A stretch of 34,736 bases of DNA from NCBI GenBank assembly GCA_900313675.1, contig OMSO01000020.1, forward strand, positions 1 to 34,736, read 5' to 3'. Within the stretch, counting starts at the first letter, position 1, and each line of letters starts with the position of its first letter. Shown one piece after another: positions 17,685 to 26,838 of this stretch. A program made the translations under genes and the position numbers. Under the pieces are notes generated by a model. The model did not search any database. It was not told the origin of the DNA and worked only from the letters and a program-made list of their open reading frames with translations. This stretch comes from an uncultured Fibrobacter sp. GTDB lineage: Bacteria > Fibrobacterota > Fibrobacteria > Fibrobacterales > Fibrobacteraceae.

Positions 17685-19352
17685 ATGTGGAATCGTATTT
17701 GCGTGCTCTTTTTGGCCTTTGTGACGGCTTTGCCCGCCTTGGCCGACGAAGACGATTGGGATAATGTTCCTGAATCGGCTGCTCCTGCGGCCGAGTCTAC
17801 CCCTGTTGCAGAAACTCCTGCACAAGCTTCGGAACCTGCAGCCCCGGCGGCAGAGCCTGCTCCGGTGGCAGAATCCACTCCAGCGGCTACAGAGGCTGCT
17901 CCGGCTGCAAAACCTGCTGAAAAGCCCGCTGACCCCTTTGCAAAGCTGGATAGCGCAAAAGCCCCTGTTGATACTGTCGCCAAGCCCGCGGCTGGCCGTG
18001 AAGTCCCCGTCCGTTACTGGATCATGGGCGATTCTGTGGAACAAGAGGCCATCTTTGTAAAGATTGAAAGAGACACTGTCTATCTGAAGCGTCCCAATGC
18101 AGACGAACAGAAAAATTTGGAAAAGTTGCAAGAGGCGACTATTGCCGCCATGGAAGAAAGCAATGGCCAGCACCAGGAAGACGAAGAAGACGATGAGGCC
18201 GATTCCGTAGCGACGGCAGCCCCACCCGCTCCTGTGGCCGTGGCCGACACCACTCCGGCAGAACAACCTCAGGAACAGCCCCAAGAAGAGGTGGACGACG
18301 GCGCCGACGACGACTTCGAGACCGCCCTCCAGAAAGAAGACACCCGCATGAAGCTAGAAGAAATTGCCCGTGTCGAAGAGGAAATCCGCCAGCAAGAGAT
18401 TCAGGACAGTATCGCCGCCGATTCCGCAAACCCCTTCATCAAGATTTACCGTTTGGACCTGCGTCGTCTCTACAACATGGAAGACGACGAGATGATCGAC
18501 CTCGGCCTTTCGAATTATGTGGTTCCTGAATATGTGGACGACGAGGAGGACCTGGAGCTTTATCCGCCGGGAAGCGCAAACCTCTTTGTGACATCGGTCC
18601 CTGCGGCTTGTTCCCTTTTTGTGAACGGCATTCCTATCAAGCAGGTGGCGCCGGATACCATCAAGCGCATTGCGCCGGGCAAGTACACCATTTCGGTGAT
18701 GCAGGTGCTGAAAGGCGTGGAATGGTGGGGAACCGCCGTGGTCCGTATCAATTCCGACAGCCTGAACCGCATAGAGATTCCGGTGGAACGTCCCTCCACC
18801 AGGTTGACCCTGAACACCGACCCCGAAGCGGTAGAAGTGTTCATCAACGAAGTGCCTACGGTGAACATTATGCCCCACTACATGACAGATGTGGTGGTAG
18901 ACGGAATTCGCCCCCAGGCAAAGACCAGCCTTTACTTTAGAAAGGTGGGCTACCGCGATACCACCATTGTCACCGAAATCAAGGCGTTCATGCCGAACCT
19001 GATTAACGTGGAAATGGAACCCATTCTGGACGACCTTGCCTTAATCGAAGAGCAGAACGCTTTCAATGATGAACGCAGCAAGCGTCGCATTGGTCGCGGG
19101 CTCTTGTGGAGCTCCATCGTTCCCATTATCGCTGGCGGTGTCATGTGGTACTTGGCCGAAAAGGACTGGAGTGACGCTGCTGACAAAAAGAAGGCCTACG
19201 GAATGTCGGCTTTTGAAAGTCCCGATACCCAGAAAATGGTGAAGGACAACCACGACCTGAACAAGAAAGGCGATACCAAGGCCGGTATAGGCATTGGACT
19301 TGGGGTTGTGGGAGTCGGCCTATTGGTTGCAGGCTTTGTTCTTGCGTTCTAA
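17685..19352 (+). CDS. PEGA-domain envelope protein with two C-terminal membrane segments
   Basis: 555 residues. A signal peptide (1-20) ends ALPALA. Residues 25-95 are Ala/Pro/Glu repeats, a flexible periplasmic linker. An acidic coiled region follows at about 145-260. Two PEGA-like beta repeats lie at about 305-385 and 386-450: LFVTSVPAACSLFVNGIPIK...GKYTISV and LTLNTDPEAVEVFINEVPT...RKVGYRDTTI. Two hydrophobic segments near 473-493 and 530-553 end the protein at FVLAF. PEGA repeats are common in surface or peptidoglycan-associated proteins. ATG 17685 lies 10 bases after a TATATC box with no good ribosome site. Its last 11 bases overlap the DUF1007 gene, so the two are co-translated. Confidence 0.75.
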   Translation: MWNRICVLFLAFVTALPALADEDDWDNVPESAAPAAESTPVAETPAQASEPAAPAAEPAPVAESTPAATEAAPAAKPAEKPADPFAKLDSAKAPVDTVAKPAAGREVPVRYWIMGDSVEQEAIFVKIERDTVYLKRPNADEQKNLEKLQEATIAAMEESNGQHQEDEEDDEADSVATAAPPAPVAVADTTPAEQPQEQPQEEVDDGADDDFETALQKEDTRMKLEEIARVEEEIRQQEIQDSIAADSANPFIKIYRLDLRRLYNMEDDEMIDLGLSNYVVPEYVDDEEDLELYPPGSANLFVTSVPAACSLFVNGIPIKQVAPDTIKRIAPGKYTISVMQVLKGVEWWGTAVVRINSDSLNRIEIPVERPSTRLTLNTDPEAVEVFINEVPTVNIMPHYMTDVVVDGIRPQAKTSLYFRKVGYRDTTIVTEIKAFMPNLINVEMEPILDDLALIEEQNAFNDERSKRRIGRGLLWSSIVPIIAGGVMWYLAEKDWSDAADKKKAYGMSAFESPDTQKMVKDNHDLNKKGDTKAGIGIGLGVVGVGLLVAGFVLAF

Positions 19353-19929
19353 AATTATCCTTTTGTTGCTCGGGCTATGCGCTTCTGTGGCCATGGCCCA
19401 CCCACATGTGTTTGTAGATGCCACAGTAAAGGTCCTGTTTAACGAAAAGGGCCTTTCCGGTGTTGAAAACCGGTGGGTTTACGACGAAGTCTACAGCATG
19501 GCGACTATCGCTTCTGTAGATGTAGATGGCGATGGAAAACTGTCGGCTAAGGAAAGCGATGCTTTAAGACCCGTTGTTTTCGGCGAGGCCTCCAAGGCGA
19601 ATTATTTCAACTATATCCAGTGCGGTTCCGAATTCTTGAAGGTGGAAAAGATCCGTTCTTTCAGGGCTACGGTAAAGAACCGTCGGCTTGTGCTGGATTT
19701 TGTGTTGGATTTTACAGTCCCTGTTACAAACGATTATACTCTGCTGGTGCTAGTAGTGGCGGATCCTTCCAACTATGTGCAGGTAACTACCGACATGGAA
19801 AATGCAGAGGCTTCTGCGCCCGAGAGTATCGATGTGGAATATTTTTCCGACAGCCTAGAAGGATTGTCTCTTTTTAAGGCTTTCCTCTCTTATGTAGAGG
19901 GCCTTTACCTCAGATTCAAGCAGAAATAG
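19342..19929 (+). CDS. DUF1007-family periplasmic protein with an EF-hand loop
   Basis: 195 residues from TTG 19342. This start is preferred because it gives a clean signal peptide (MRSKIILLLLGLCASVAMA) cleaved before HPHVFVDA, the conserved opening of DUF1007 proteins; upstream starts would put part of the PEGA reading frame in front. The family is associated with metal-transport loci and may bind metal through the HPH motif. An exact EF-hand calcium loop, DVDGDGKLSAKE (60-71), matches the DxDxDG....E pattern and is common in this family. The gene overlaps the PEGA gene by 11 bases, so translation is probably coupled. No nickel/cobalt permease gene follows, which is the usual neighbour. Confidence 0.75.
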   Translation: MRSKIILLLLGLCASVAMAHPHVFVDATVKVLFNEKGLSGVENRWVYDEVYSMATIASVDVDGDGKLSAKESDALRPVVFGEASKANYFNYIQCGSEFLKVEKIRSFRATVKNRRLVLDFVLDFTVPVTNDYTLLVLVVADPSNYVQVTTDMENAEASAPESIDVEYFSDSLEGLSLFKAFLSYVEGLYLRFKQK

Positions 19930-19975
19930 TTTGGAATAATTTATCTTTGGAGTGAGTGGAATTAAAGGAGAATCG

Positions 19976-21511
19976 ATGCCCTTGAGTTATAAATGTTTTA
20001 TACCTCTGTTTCTGACTCTCGGAATTGTAGCCTGTGGCGACAGTTCGAACAATGCCGCGCTCGATACCCTGAGATGTGTGGTAAAATCCGAAAAACCGCT
20101 CGTCATGGAATCCTCTTTCAACGGGGTGGTCACCAAGACGACAGTTGAACTTCGGGGCGGGAAAATGATTCAAACCGTCGAAAGCAACAACCCACGTGTG
20201 GTTGATGAAAATTGCAAGGAACTGAAGGGGGACTCCGATTACGGCGAAGTTTTGTGCGATGCGGAATCCGTGGTGGGTATCAGCAGGGAGGAAATGTCCG
20301 AGAGCTTCTTCGAAAAATTCAAGAAAACCTTTAAGGCTGCCTGCGAATCGGCCAACGACACCAAGATAAACAGTCGCGAAGATCTGGATTCTTTGGAAGG
20401 CACCTTGGATTCGCTAGAAGGATCCTTGTCTAGCGATTCGAATGAAGAGGAACGGCAGAATAAGGAACCGTATGACTTTTATTCTTCCGATTCCGGTGAA
20501 CCGGAGTTTTCTTGCGAAGTGACGAAACTGGGTGACGCCGCCATGATGAAATTGACCTCCGATGGCGTTACTTACAAACATATTGCCACACTTGGTGTAG
20601 GAAAAATTATATACAATAGTTCGGCCACATCGTCCAATAAGATGCTCGTTGCAGGCATTTGCAGTATGTACCAGGGTAGCGAATCGTCCAAGGAAGTTGT
20701 CTGTACCGACACCAAGGTTTCTTATAAAACTGAACTCGAAATAGCCGTTTCTGGTATAGACGATGTTGTCGCCATGTTCCAGCAGACCTGCGATGAACAG
20801 GAACAGTATTATAACGGCGATGCGGAATCTTCTAGTAGTTCTAGCGACTTCAGTAGTTCCAGTAGTTTTAACAGTTCTAGCAGTACCATAGTTTATTCTT
20901 TCAGTGACGAGTTGGAAACTTTCACGGATGCCCGCGATGGTCAGGTCTACACCCAGGTGCAAATAGGAGATCAATTGTGGATGGGGCAGAACTTGCGGTA
21001 TGCCGACAGTTCTGCGCTTGGTTCAGAAAACCTGAAGGGTGCCGCTTGGTGTCTGGATAACAATCCCGAGAATTGCAAGGTTGCCGGGGTACTTTATCTG
21101 TGGCATGCCGCTATGGACAGGCCTGCCGCAGAATGCGGTAACGGAAATGTTTGCGGAATAACGGAATTCCCCCATCGGGGAATTTGCCCCAAAGATTGGC
21201 ATGTGCCTACTCAGCAGGAATGGAAAAAGTTGCAGGATGTGGTAGGTAGTTCTAGAGGCTATGATTTGATGGCCTTAAGTGAATCTGGCTCGGGGACGGA
21301 TAAGTATGGCTTTGGTGCCGTTCCCACAGGTGAATACGACTTCCGTTCGGGATATACCCATAGATTTAGCAGTTACGGGGCTGCCCATTTCTGGACTGCT
21401 ACGGAAAGGAATTCAGCCGGTGCGAATACTTGGTATGTTAACGGCTCTGAATTCTCGGGCCAGGATTTTGACAAGAATATGGGCTACGCCGTCCGCTGTA
21501 TTCACGATTAA
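19976..21511 (+). CDS. Lipoprotein with C-terminal FISUMP (TIGR02145-like) domain
   Basis: 511 residues from ATG 19976, which has AAAGGAG 7 bases upstream; GTG 19952 is rejected. The lipobox is GIVAC (Cys18). The first 270 residues hold two related segments with paired cysteines (TLRCVVKSEKP...LCDAESVVGIS and FSCEVTKLGDA...VCTDTKVSY), each followed by a CESANDT/CDEQEQ-type end, suggesting an internal duplication. A Ser-rich linker (about 280-305) leads to the Fibrobacter FISUMP domain at about 315-511: DGQVYTQVQIGDQLWMGQNL, GICPKDWHVPTQQEWKKLQ, FWTATERNSAGANTWYV and GYAVRCIHD. This domain is heavily expanded in Fibrobacter; its ligand is unknown. A TATCTTTG box at about 19943 may be the promoter. 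Confidence 0.82.
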   Translation: MPLSYKCFIPLFLTLGIVACGDSSNNAALDTLRCVVKSEKPLVMESSFNGVVTKTTVELRGGKMIQTVESNNPRVVDENCKELKGDSDYGEVLCDAESVVGISREEMSESFFEKFKKTFKAACESANDTKINSREDLDSLEGTLDSLEGSLSSDSNEEERQNKEPYDFYSSDSGEPEFSCEVTKLGDAAMMKLTSDGVTYKHIATLGVGKIIYNSSATSSNKMLVAGICSMYQGSESSKEVVCTDTKVSYKTELEIAVSGIDDVVAMFQQTCDEQEQYYNGDAESSSSSSDFSSSSSFNSSSSTIVYSFSDELETFTDARDGQVYTQVQIGDQLWMGQNLRYADSSALGSENLKGAAWCLDNNPENCKVAGVLYLWHAAMDRPAAECGNGNVCGITEFPHRGICPKDWHVPTQQEWKKLQDVVGSSRGYDLMALSESGSGTDKYGFGAVPTGEYDFRSGYTHRFSSYGAAHFWTATERNSAGANTWYVNGSEFSGQDFDKNMGYAVRCIHD

Positions 21512-21536
21512 AACGGCAAAATAGCCAATAACAGGA

Positions 21537-21560
21537 ATCCCGCCTTTGCGGGATTTTTTT
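21537..21560 (+). terminator. Rho-independent terminator after the FISUMP lipoprotein
   Basis: ATCCCGC and GCGGGAT pair around CTTT and TTTTTATTTTT follows. The T-rich tail probably also supplies the -10 region of the gene starting at 21572. Confidence 0.88.
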
Positions 21561-21571
21561 ATTTTTATGGT

Positions 21572-22396
21572 ATGAAACGGCTTATTTTGTCCGTGGCGCT
21601 TTTTTGCCTTTGTGCGGTTTCCGCATTCGGTGCGGAGGCCGATTCCCTAGTGCAAAAAAATACGCCCCCTGCAAAGGTTGAATCGCCTGCTCCAACGCCC
21701 CCTAAAGAGGAATCGAAACCGGGTGGTCTTTTGGATGCCCTTTACCCGGTGGATCCCGACGAATCGATTGCCGCCGGACATTTCCAGGGAGGGGCGACCC
21801 TGTCCCTGATTCAGGCCAATACCGAAGATGATGCCCTGAATGTTATCCTTGGCGATATCTATGAGGGCGAAGGCTACATGTTTACCGTCGAGGTCTTTGG
21901 GGGGTATTTCATCAAGGATGCCTTGGCTGTAGGAGCACATCTGGGTTATACCCGCACCTGGTTCGATATTGATTTTTCCCTTTTAGAAGACATAGCCGAT
22001 GTCAAACAGCACCGCAAGTACATGAGCAATGGCTTTTTTGCGCAGCCTTTCCTGAAGAACTACATGAAGGTGCTGGATAGCAGGAATCTGTATCTTTTTA
22101 ACGAGACGTCCGTGAAGGTTGGGTATTCTTACGGAATATCCCAGACAGACGACGGCGAAGAAATGGACAAGACCCGTAACAAGACCTGGACCATCGAGGC
22201 GGGACTGAATCCGGGTATTTGTATTATGGTGTTGAGCCGATTTGCCTTTGAAACTTCTGTGGGACTTTTGGGACTCAGTACCAGCGTTATCGATGTAGAA
22301 GAAAACGGCGAAAGCCATAGCAGGCTTGTCTACAACATCGTGAATTTTACCATCAACCTCTTGGCCTTGGATTTCTCCCTGGTGTACTTTTTCTAG
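21572..22396 (+). CDS. Outer-membrane beta-barrel-type protein
   Basis: 274 residues. A signal peptide ends at SAFGA. A Pro/Glu/Lys linker (25-52) precedes alternating-polarity strands typical of a small beta-barrel (GGATLSLIQAN, YMFTVEVFGGYFI, LAVGAHLGYTRTWFDIDF, SVKVGYSYGISQ, FAFETSVGLLGLST, VNFTINLLALDFSLVYFF). The C-terminal residue is phenylalanine after an aromatic-rich last strand, as expected for BAM-inserted proteins. It resembles OmpX/OmpA-barrel-sized proteins but no specific family is recognised. It leads an operon with two PCMD-like lipoproteins (10-base gap to the next start), suggesting a shared surface complex. The ATG has no clear ribosome site and follows an AT-rich TATTTTTATGG stretch. 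Confidence 0.7.
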   Translation: MKRLILSVALFCLCAVSAFGAEADSLVQKNTPPAKVESPAPTPPKEESKPGGLLDALYPVDPDESIAAGHFQGGATLSLIQANTEDDALNVILGDIYEGEGYMFTVEVFGGYFIKDALAVGAHLGYTRTWFDIDFSLLEDIADVKQHRKYMSNGFFAQPFLKNYMKVLDSRNLYLFNETSVKVGYSYGISQTDDGEEMDKTRNKTWTIEAGLNPGICIMVLSRFAFETSVGLLGLSTSVIDVEENGESHSRLVYNIVNFTINLLALDFSLVYFF

Positions 22397-22406
22397 GAGG
22401 CGGACG

Positions 22407-24062
22407 ATGAGATTTGCGGGAACAAAGAACCTTTTGCGCTGGAACATGGCTGCGCTTTTTGCTTGTGCTGCCTGCCTGTGGGTAGGGTGCTCGGAATCTT
22501 CGGAAAAGCCCCTGTTCCCCGAAGACGAAATTTCGGAGGAAATGGAACTGAAACTTTCCGGCTGGAAGGTGGATTCTCTGGATACTGAAAAACTGGTTGT
22601 CCGAGTTTCGCCGACGAAGGGCTGGCTAGATTCCCTGGTTATTGATTCTCTGGCCCTTCCGGGAAGTTCCGCCCTGTATTTGGCCGCCGACGACGATTTG
22701 GTGGATCCTGCGTTGGGCGAAAAGCTTGTGCCTGGTACGGTGATTTCGACGAAGGATACGAACCAGTTCTCCATTGTGGCCCTGGATTCTTACAACAGGA
22801 TTGCGGGCGTGTGGTTGGTGGTTTGGAAATTGCCCGAGACGCCCAAGTCTTCTGACTCTAAGGTGGCATCTTCTGGTGATGCAAGATCTTCGTCTTCGGA
22901 AACTGCAGATTCTGCGGGCTCGTCAGAAACAGACTCGTCATCGGATTCTTCGGCGGGCACGTCGTCAGGTTCGTCGTCGGATTCGTCTTCTGGGGAGTCG
23001 GGAACTAGCGGAGGCTCGTCGGAGTCGGCAGGCGGTGACAGTTCCTCTTCAGAAGAAAACGTTTCTAGCAGTAGCGAGGTTGCCCAGCCCCAGGCGGTAA
23101 AACTTGCGGACTTGAGCGTGGATGGCGGAACCGTTACGGTGGAAGGTTCCAAGGTCTACGTGGAAATGCCTTATGGTTCCGATCTTTCTAGCATCCAGTT
23201 GATTCCTTTGGACACGACGAACAACTTGATCCGCCCTGTAGAAATGGAATTCGAAGGTGCCGACGGGAATGTGGGAACTTATAGCGTGGTGGCGGGCGTG
23301 CAACTGCCAGGTTCTGATTTTAGTGCTCGTAACGATTTCTGGGCTACTACCAGCGATGCTATGGCGGAGGAAGGGAGAGCCACGGTTGCCTATGTTACAA
23401 ACTACCGTTTTAAGGCAGAGGAAAACCTTTCTGAAAATGGGGAAAGTTTGTCCCTTTCTTCAAAAATTGTAACCTGCGGATGGGGGGTGTCCAATGCGAT
23501 AATTGACGGTAGTTGGAAACTTGCCGGAGGCTTTTATTTTGTCGGTGCATATAGTGGCTCTGATGCTAAAAATATTTACGATGTTGATTACTCTTCGGGA
23601 ACACCATCTACTGACGAATCCTACATCGCAAAGGACATGACTTTCGGTAAATCCTTTACGGCCCGCCCGACAGCGTTTGAAATCAAATATTCTTATAATC
23701 ATGTAACCAATAGTTCATCGGACTACCCGCAGAAGAGCCTCGTGTATGTGATGCTGGTGGGTGAAAACGGCAAGGTTGTTGCGACAGGAGCCTTCTCGGA
23801 CAATGCGAGTACGGATATGGCAGAACGGAAAGTTCAGCTTTCCTATGGAGCCGATCCTTTCGGGCTTCTTTCGGGTGGCTATGCCGTTGCAGAAGGCTTG
23901 ACTCTCGGAACCGGCGACGAGGATGTGATTTCCATTCATGTCATGTTCGCTTCATCGGCATACGCACATGTGGTAGCTGGGGGAACGGCGGGCAATTCGG
24001 GCAAATACCGCGGTGGCGAAAATTCCAGCCTCACCCTGGACGATTTCAAATTGATTTACTAG
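22407..24062 (+). CDS. PCMD-like lipoprotein 1
   Basis: 551 residues, ATG after AGGAGG. Lipobox LWVGC, Cys28. Residues 35-145 form a beta domain that recurs in the next gene (KLSGWKVDSLDTEKLVVRV...WLVVWKLP). A long Ser/Asp/Gly/Glu linker covers about 150-228. A small strand-rich domain (SVDGGTVTVEGSKVYVEMP) leads into the C-terminal 250 residues, which have the landmarks of the putative carbohydrate-metabolism domain PCMD: LPGSDFSARNDFW, a KSFTARPTAFEIKYSY strand and the final SSLTLDDFKLIY. The family is known mainly in Bacteroidota surface loci. It sits second in an operon with a barrel protein; the next gene starts 10 bases on with its ribosome site overlapping this stop codon. Confidence 0.72.
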   Translation: MRFAGTKNLLRWNMAALFACAACLWVGCSESSEKPLFPEDEISEEMELKLSGWKVDSLDTEKLVVRVSPTKGWLDSLVIDSLALPGSSALYLAADDDLVDPALGEKLVPGTVISTKDTNQFSIVALDSYNRIAGVWLVVWKLPETPKSSDSKVASSGDARSSSSETADSAGSSETDSSSDSSAGTSSGSSSDSSSGESGTSGGSSESAGGDSSSSEENVSSSSEVAQPQAVKLADLSVDGGTVTVEGSKVYVEMPYGSDLSSIQLIPLDTTNNLIRPVEMEFEGADGNVGTYSVVAGVQLPGSDFSARNDFWATTSDAMAEEGRATVAYVTNYRFKAEENLSENGESLSLSSKIVTCGWGVSNAIIDGSWKLAGGFYFVGAYSGSDAKNIYDVDYSSGTPSTDESYIAKDMTFGKSFTARPTAFEIKYSYNHVTNSSSDYPQKSLVYVMLVGENGKVVATGAFSDNASTDMAERKVQLSYGADPFGLLSGGYAVAEGLTLGTGDEDVISIHVMFASSAYAHVVAGGTAGNSGKYRGGENSSLTLDDFKLIY

Positions 24063-24072
24063 GAGGATGAAT

Positions 24073-26430
24073 ATGATTCTATTCAAAAAAATGAATTCTC
24101 CTGTAAAGACAATTTGGCTTGCCCTGCTAGTCTGTATTTTGGGACTTGTTTGGGGCTGTTCCGCCGACTACGACGAGTTTGGCGAGTCGCCTTACTGCGA
24201 TTTCGATGAGATTCATTTCGCCGGCGAGGCTGCAGGCATTCAAGTTTTTGCCGATGAGCACAAGGTCGTTATAACCTTGGAGGAACTCTCCGATTCCCTT
24301 GCTACCTGGGATTCTGTGACTATTGAAAGTATCGACATTAGCCACATGGCGACCTTACACCTGGTAGAAAGCAAGATTATAGAGTTCCCGACGGATTCGG
24401 CAGGCCTGGACTCATTGGCAAACCAGGTGGCTTATGTGGAAAAAAAGCTGAAGAAAGGGCAGCGTCTGCGCCTGCCCGCAAGTCGTGTCCTTTATGTTCT
24501 GGTTGTTGCCGAAGATGGAAGCAAGTCAATATGGAAATTGCAATTTGAAATTCCTGGTGAAAAATCTCCTGCCGAAGATTCTGGGGAGAGCGGTGACGAA
24601 AATTCCGACAAGAAAGGTGAGGATGCCGCCAAGTCCTCGGACAACTCTATTTCGCTAGAGTTCAAGGATGCCGTTGAAACGAAATCCTCTGGTGACACGG
24701 TTTACGTGACTTACTCTCAGGGATTCGATATCAAGTCTGCAACACTCACCAATGTGGTTTTGCCTCAAAAAGCAAAAGCTTCTCCGGACCCGAAAACGAT
24801 AAAGGATTGGTCAGTTCCGCAGAAAATCAAGGTGACAGCCGAAGACGGTTCTGAAAAGAGCTGGGTGATTGTAGTATCTGCAATAAAGAGCAATGCGACG
24901 GACTTGCAGTTGCTTTTCAAGGACCAGTTCAAGGTGAACCGTTCCCAGGATACAGTTTATATCAAGTTGAAAAACGGCTCCTCCATAGGGTCTGCCGCCA
25001 TTGATTCCTGGAATGTTTCTGCCGGAGCCTCTGTTGATCCTGAACCCGATGCTGTGAAAGCCTGGAAAGATTACCAGTCCTTTAAGGTGACTGCCGAAGA
25101 TGGAACGGTCAAGACCTGGGTGCTTGCTCTTTCAATTGCCGCAGCCGATGAAACTGTTTCTAGCGAAAAGGAACTGGTTTCTATTTCTGCTGTTGGGGAA
25201 GAATCTGCGGCGACGGTGGACAAGACCAAAAAGACGGTGGAACTACACTTGACGGCAAAATCAGACATTTCAGCAGTCAAGGTTTCGTTGAAGGTTTCAG
25301 AATCGGCATCTCACAATTTGCCTGAAGTTGTTGACCTTCGCGATGCCGTGATGTTTACGATTACTGCTGAAGATGCATCGACTGAAACTTGGACTTTGAC
25401 CGCATCACTCCCTGTAGAACCCCCGCAAGTTCTGTCTGTAAAAATAGCGGGCAAGCAGGCTGTTATCGATAATGACGACATGTCTATTCATGTAGATTCA
25501 CTTCCTTTCCGTACAGATTTGACCTCTTTGGAACTTACAGAGCTTAAGCTTTCTAAAGGGGCCACGGCCGAAGGTTTCTCTGCAGGCAACAAGTATGATT
25601 TTGGTGCGGGACAGACGCTGGTTGTGAAAAATTCTGCCGGTGAATCGGTAACCTACAGGGTCAAGGCCGGGTATCAGTTGCCAGGAGGAGATTTCAATAG
25701 CTGGAGTGGTAATGACCCTAAGCCAGATTCTGTATGGAATAATGCCAATACGATTATTACGACTACAAAAAAGTATTCAAGCGGATCTATGATTGGTGCT
25801 GAAATAAAGACTAGTGAAGCATTTTCTAAGGTGGCCAGCGGCAGTCTTTATACGGCAGTATTTAATCCGAATGGTGTTGGAACTTTATCTATGGCGAGTT
25901 CCAGCACTTGGCCAGATGGCAACGAACTTCTGGATTTCGGTAAGCCCTTTAATGCTCGCCCCGAATATATGGAAATAAAAATTTCTTATTCGGGAAGTGG
26001 CGACAGTTGCGATGCCTATATCCTTCTTGAAAATCGTACGGGAGACAAGAATGTCAATCGGAAAACCACAGACGTAAACAAGTTGGTGGCCAGTGCATGG
26101 TACCGTTCAACAACGGATGGCAATACGGGGCGTACCAATCCCGATGTGGTCAGTGTTTCTGAGCCTGATGCCAACGGGATGCGGACTATACGTTTAAAGT
26201 TGAAGTATGGTACTCCGCTTTCGGGGTCTCCTATAGAGAAATCCTCAACTTTCAATACTACGTTGCAATCCAGTAATAAGAGTGCGGTGAACAATGGCTT
26301 GATTCAGGGAACTGGAGAGGAAGCGGTCACTCATATACGTGTGGTTTTTGCCTCCAGTGCTGATGGCAACCACTACAAAGGGAATAAAGGGGCGACCTTG
26401 ATAGTCGACGAGATGCGCCTAATTTATTAG
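24073..26430 (+). CDS. PCMD-like lipoprotein 2 with tandem DUF5018-like repeats
   Basis: 785 residues from ATG 24073, six bases after AGGAGG; the ATG at 24067 touches the ribosome site and is less likely. Lipobox LVWGC. Four related repeats of about 75-85 residues follow the N-terminal domain; three carry a TAEDGSEKSW-like signature (KVTAEDGSEKSWVIVV, KVTAEDGTVKTWVLAL, TITAEDASTETWTLTA), as seen in Bacteroidota DUF5018-type repeats. From about 535 the C-terminal PCMD-like domain starts with YQLPGGDFNSWSG, includes GKPFNARPEYMEIKISYSG and ends GATLIVDEMRLIY, parallel to the upstream gene. The pair probably arose by duplication followed by domain gain. It is probably tethered at the cell surface with the barrel protein. 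The ligand is unknown. Confidence 0.72.
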   Translation: MILFKKMNSPVKTIWLALLVCILGLVWGCSADYDEFGESPYCDFDEIHFAGEAAGIQVFADEHKVVITLEELSDSLATWDSVTIESIDISHMATLHLVESKIIEFPTDSAGLDSLANQVAYVEKKLKKGQRLRLPASRVLYVLVVAEDGSKSIWKLQFEIPGEKSPAEDSGESGDENSDKKGEDAAKSSDNSISLEFKDAVETKSSGDTVYVTYSQGFDIKSATLTNVVLPQKAKASPDPKTIKDWSVPQKIKVTAEDGSEKSWVIVVSAIKSNATDLQLLFKDQFKVNRSQDTVYIKLKNGSSIGSAAIDSWNVSAGASVDPEPDAVKAWKDYQSFKVTAEDGTVKTWVLALSIAAADETVSSEKELVSISAVGEESAATVDKTKKTVELHLTAKSDISAVKVSLKVSESASHNLPEVVDLRDAVMFTITAEDASTETWTLTASLPVEPPQVLSVKIAGKQAVIDNDDMSIHVDSLPFRTDLTSLELTELKLSKGATAEGFSAGNKYDFGAGQTLVVKNSAGESVTYRVKAGYQLPGGDFNSWSGNDPKPDSVWNNANTIITTTKKYSSGSMIGAEIKTSEAFSKVASGSLYTAVFNPNGVGTLSMASSSTWPDGNELLDFGKPFNARPEYMEIKISYSGSGDSCDAYILLENRTGDKNVNRKTTDVNKLVASAWYRSTTDGNTGRTNPDVVSVSEPDANGMRTIRLKLKYGTPLSGSPIEKSSTFNTTLQSSNKSAVNNGLIQGTGEEAVTHIRVVFASSADGNHYKGNKGATLIVDEMRLIY

Positions 26431-26453
26431 CACTGGGTGTTCAGGACCGTTTT

Positions 26454-26479
26454 GCCCCCGATTTGTGTCGGGGGCTTTT
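26454..26479 (+). terminator. Rho-independent terminator after the PCMD operon
   Basis: GCCCCCGA and TCGGGGGC form an 8-bp stem with a TTTGTG loop, then TTTTG. A TATATTTG box directly after it (26482-26489) is the likely -10 for thioredoxin. Confidence 0.85.
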
Positions 26480-26506
26480 GCTATATTTGGACTAGGAGGA
26501 TTTTAT

Positions 26507-26830
26507 ATGGCAGTTTTGAACCTTTCTGCAGCAAAGTTTGACGAGGTAATCCGCTCGGGTCAGCTGGTATTTGTGGATTTCTGGGCCACCTGGTGCCGCC
26601 CGTGCATGATGATGGGCCCCATCATCGAGGAGCTTGCCGGCGATTACGAAGGCAAGGCCATCATCGCCAAGATGAACGTAGATGACGACGGCGTCAAGGA
26701 CATTTGCGCCCGCTACGGCATCACCAACATTCCCAACATGAAGCTGTTCAAGAACGGCGTAGAGGTGGGCAACGTAGTTGGGGCCGTTCCCAAGGCCACG
26801 GTCAAGGGTGTCATCGACAAGAACCTTTAG
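26507..26830 (+). CDS. trxA: Thioredoxin
   Basis: 107 residues from ATG 26507, preceded by CTAGGAGG, normal for thioredoxin. The active site is FWATWCRPCMMMGP with the redox pair C30 and C33; the dipeptide between them is Arg-Pro instead of the usual Gly-Pro, which in other thioredoxins shifts redox potential. The cis-proline loop (ITNIPNMKLFKNG) and final GVIDKNL helix are present. It is a cytoplasmic protein-disulfide reductase donating electrons to ribonucleotide reductase and other targets, with electrons from thioredoxin reductase encoded elsewhere. It stands as a single gene with its own promoter; a REP-like sequence follows. Confidence 0.93.
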   Translation: MAVLNLSAAKFDEVIRSGQLVFVDFWATWCRPCMMMGPIIEELAGDYEGKAIIAKMNVDDDGVKDICARYGITNIPNMKLFKNGVEVGNVVGAVPKATVKGVIDKNL

Positions 26831-26838
26831 TCCAGGGT

